Assembly: GCF_036227565.1 (NCBI RefSeq)
Contig: NZ_CP109460.1
Coordinates: 1,674,001 to 1,738,000 of the forward strand
Reading direction: 5' to 3'
DNA from: Streptomyces sp. NBC_01454
GTDB lineage: Bacteria; Actinomycetota; Actinomycetes; Streptomycetales; Streptomycetaceae
DNA: 64,000 nucleotides
In this document: piece after piece, positions 62,561 to 64,000 of the stretch
Numbering within the stretch: the stretch's first letter is position 1
Layout of the letters: the number at the start of each line of letters is the position of its first letter
Program-made: the position numbers and the translations under genes
The notes under the pieces: model-generated
Seen by the model: only the letters and a program-made list of their open reading frames with translations
Told to the model about the DNA's origin: nothing
Databases searched by the model: none

Positions 62561-63664
62561 TCAGCCGTCGCGCCGGCCGCCGCTGCCGTGGCCCTCGTCG
62601 GTACCGGGCTCCTCGCCGCCGGCCTCGTCCCGTCCGCCGTCGCGGCGCCGCTCGCCGCCGCCCGCGCCCTTCCCGCGCTCGCCCGCGCCCGGCTTCGCCG
62701 CCGCCTTGGCCTCCAGCCGGCGGGCGGCCTCCTCGCGGGCCGCGGCCGTGGCGACCGAGGGCCACACGCGGTCCAGCGAGGCGTTCATCGCGGCGCCGAC
62801 CAGCACCGCGAAGGCGGACACCCCGATCCACAGGAGTACCGCGACCGGTGCGGCCAACGAGCCGTAGATCGTGGGGCCCTCGACCGTCGAGGTGAGGTAG
62901 AGGCGGAGCAGAAAGCTGCCGAGCACCCACATGCCGAGGGCGACCACCGCGCCGGGAATGTCCTCGGGCCAGGGCGAACGGACCGGTACGGACGCGTGGT
63001 AAAGCGTGGTCAGAAAGGCGACCGACAGGAGCAGGACGACCGGCCAGTACAGCGCCCGGATGATCTGTTCGCCGGCCGGCAGCCAGCTCACGACGGTGTC
63101 GGGGCCGGCGACCATCAGCGGCAGGGCGACGGCGCCGACGACGAGCGCGGCGAGGTACAGCGCGAACGACAGCAGCCGGGTCCGCACGATGCCGCGGCGG
63201 CCGTCGAGGCCGTACATGATGGTGATGGTGTCGACAAAGACATTCATCGCCCGGGAGCCGGACCACAGGGCGATGGCGAAGCCGATGGAAATGACGTCCG
63301 GGCGGCGGCCGGTGAACACATCGTGCAGCAGCGGCCGGGCAATCTCGTTCACGCCGCGGCTGGAGAGTACGGTGCCGGCGCCGGCGAGGATGTGCCGGCG
63401 GACGTCGTTGAGGGTGTCGTTCCCGATCCACGCCTGCGTGTAGCCCAGCACACCGAGCAGGCCGAGGATCAGCGGGGGCAGCGACAGCAGGCTCCAGAAC
63501 GCGGCTTCGGCGGCCAGTCCCGTGACGCGGTACTTCATGCAGGAGCCAACGGTGTCCTTGAGCAGAAGCCAGGCCAGCCGGCGCTTGGAGACATTGCGGT
63601 AGAGGGCACGGGCCTTGGTCAGGCGCCCCGCGGGCCGCTCGGTTGGTTCGTTTGCCGGCTGCAC
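62561..63664 (-). CDS. YihY/BrkB-family inner membrane protein
   Basis: A 367-aa membrane protein with about six helices of the YihY/BrkB type. Landmarks are the TM1 region VTGLAAEAAFWSLLSLPPLILGLLG, the SGSRAMNVFVDTITIMYG loop and YGSLAAPVAVLLWIGVSAFAVLVGA. The last 65 residues are a charged Lys/Glu/Gly/Arg tail. The family's role is unknown despite an old ribonuclease label. The GTG at 63664 follows AAGGAG with no spacing, so initiation is odd. Only 18 bases separate it from the divergent AidB-like gene. Confidence 0.87.
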   Translation of the reverse strand: MQPANEPTERPAGRLTKARALYRNVSKRRLAWLLLKDTVGSCMKYRVTGLAAEAAFWSLLSLPPLILGLLGVLGYTQAWIGNDTLNDVRRHILAGAGTVLSSRGVNEIARPLLHDVFTGRRPDVISIGFAIALWSGSRAMNVFVDTITIMYGLDGRRGIVRTRLLSFALYLAALVVGAVALPLMVAGPDTVVSWLPAGEQIIRALYWPVVLLLSVAFLTTLYHASVPVRSPWPEDIPGAVVALGMWVLGSFLLRLYLTSTVEGPTIYGSLAAPVAVLLWIGVSAFAVLVGAAMNASLDRVWPSVATAAAREEAARRLEAKAAAKPGAGERGKGAGGGERRRDGGRDEAGGEEPGTDEGHGSGGRRDG

Positions 63665-63682
63665 CTCCTTACCGTATCCGGC

Positions 63683-64000
63683 ATGGCAGTCACCACTCAC
63701 ACCGTCACGAACCAGCCCCCGCCGCTGGTCGGATACAACGTCTTCGCGAGCGACCCGGTCCTCACCGAGGGCATCACCCGGCACGTCGCCGCGGCACGGC
63801 TCGACGAGGTACGCGAGGAACTGGACACCCTGGGCCGGGCGGCCGGCTCCGTGCAGGCCCGGCAGTGGGGCGAGCAGGCCAACACCCACCCCCCGGTCCT
63901 GCACACCCATGACCGCTACGGCCACCGCATCGACGAGGTGGAGTTCCACCCGGCCTGGCACCGGCTGCTCGGCCACGCCGTCACCGCCGGGCTGACCGCC
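63683..64000 (+). CDS. AidB-like acyl-CoA dehydrogenase, N-terminal part cut by window edge
   Basis: The first 106 residues of an acyl-CoA dehydrogenase-fold protein of the AidB branch, which in E. coli is linked to the alkylation response. NQPPPLVGYNVFASDPVLTEGI is the typical opening, and HPPVLHTHDRYGHRIDEVEFHPAWHRLL matches the region where AidB contacts nucleotides. The start is ATG without a Shine-Dalgarno, and TACCGT lies 7 bases upstream, so a leaderless mRNA is possible. The FAD and acyl regions lie beyond the window. Confidence 0.87.
   Translation, partial: MAVTTHTVTNQPPPLVGYNVFASDPVLTEGITRHVAAARLDEVREELDTLGRAAGSVQARQWGEQANTHPPVLHTHDRYGHRIDEVEFHPAWHRLLGHAVTAGLTA

Noticed and set aside
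1..64000. CRISPR array or rRNA operon
   Set aside because: No regularly spaced identical repeats of CRISPR size and no rRNA-like conserved sequence were seen. The tandem repeats present are short G/C-rich units of 8-15 bases.

Overview
The window is GC-rich actinobacterial DNA and is almost certainly from a Streptomyces chromosome. It has third-position G/C bias, many GTG and TTG starts with GGAG-type ribosome binding sites, and families typical of the genus: streptophobe, DUF6777, DUF2637, orphan anti-sigma-type ATPases, SpoIIE phosphatases, a mycothiol-dependent enzyme and an FHA-ABC transporter. I recognise no tRNA, rRNA or CRISPR array.

Region 1 (1-7.8 kb) is accessory and partly decayed, and visibly more A/T-rich than the rest. 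It holds the start of a sulfotransferase, a CTP-synthase-type glutamine amidotransferase, a divergent LysR regulator whose C-terminus is a truncated IS5-type transposase, and a gamma-glutamyl hydrolase. It also holds remnants of a Streptomyces-type tyrosine integrase, a frameshifted carboxymuconolactone decarboxylase, a DinB-family protein, an amine-oxidase tail, a dienelactone hydrolase and a flavin split-barrel protein.

Region 2 (7.8-34.5 kb) is core-like and rich in signalling and transport. It has a DUF2637 (Spd-like) membrane protein, an orphan HATPase, a GH38 alpha-mannosidase, pyruvate:quinone oxidoreductase PoxB, a PP2C-like protein without recognisable metal-binding aspartates, DUF456, RsgA, a previously unlisted 24-residue ORF and a large Cache/PAS/GAF/SpoIIE/HATPase sensor. 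It continues with an APC permease, an MDMPI enzyme, an XRE-like regulator, an NCS2 nucleobase permease, an operon of FHA-ABC exporter, unknown protein and Ser/Thr kinase, and a streptophobe protein.

Region 3 (34.7-45.9 kb) is dominated by the cell envelope: DUF6777, an L,D-transpeptidase lipoprotein, a cupredoxin lipoprotein with a small membrane protein, an aldo/keto reductase, a beta-propeller/TIG protein with a structured 5' leader, a Tat-exported phospholipase C, an extra MurG-like glycosyltransferase and another orphan HATPase.

Region 4 (46-54.5 kb) carries a PaoABC-type molybdenum aldehyde oxidoreductase operon, then lipase, VOC, EstB-type esterase, MarR and zinc-ribbon genes.

Region 5 (54.5-64 kb) looks like a surface glycan or glycolipid module built around a membrane molybdopterin oxidoreductase. 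It has a GT-C-type membrane protein, the Mo protein with a membrane partner, and an opposing tightly coupled operon of NAD epimerase, GT2 glycosyltransferase, DUF2064 transferase and methyltransferase. A SpoIIE phosphatase, a YihY-type membrane protein and the start of an AidB-like acyl-CoA dehydrogenase end the window.
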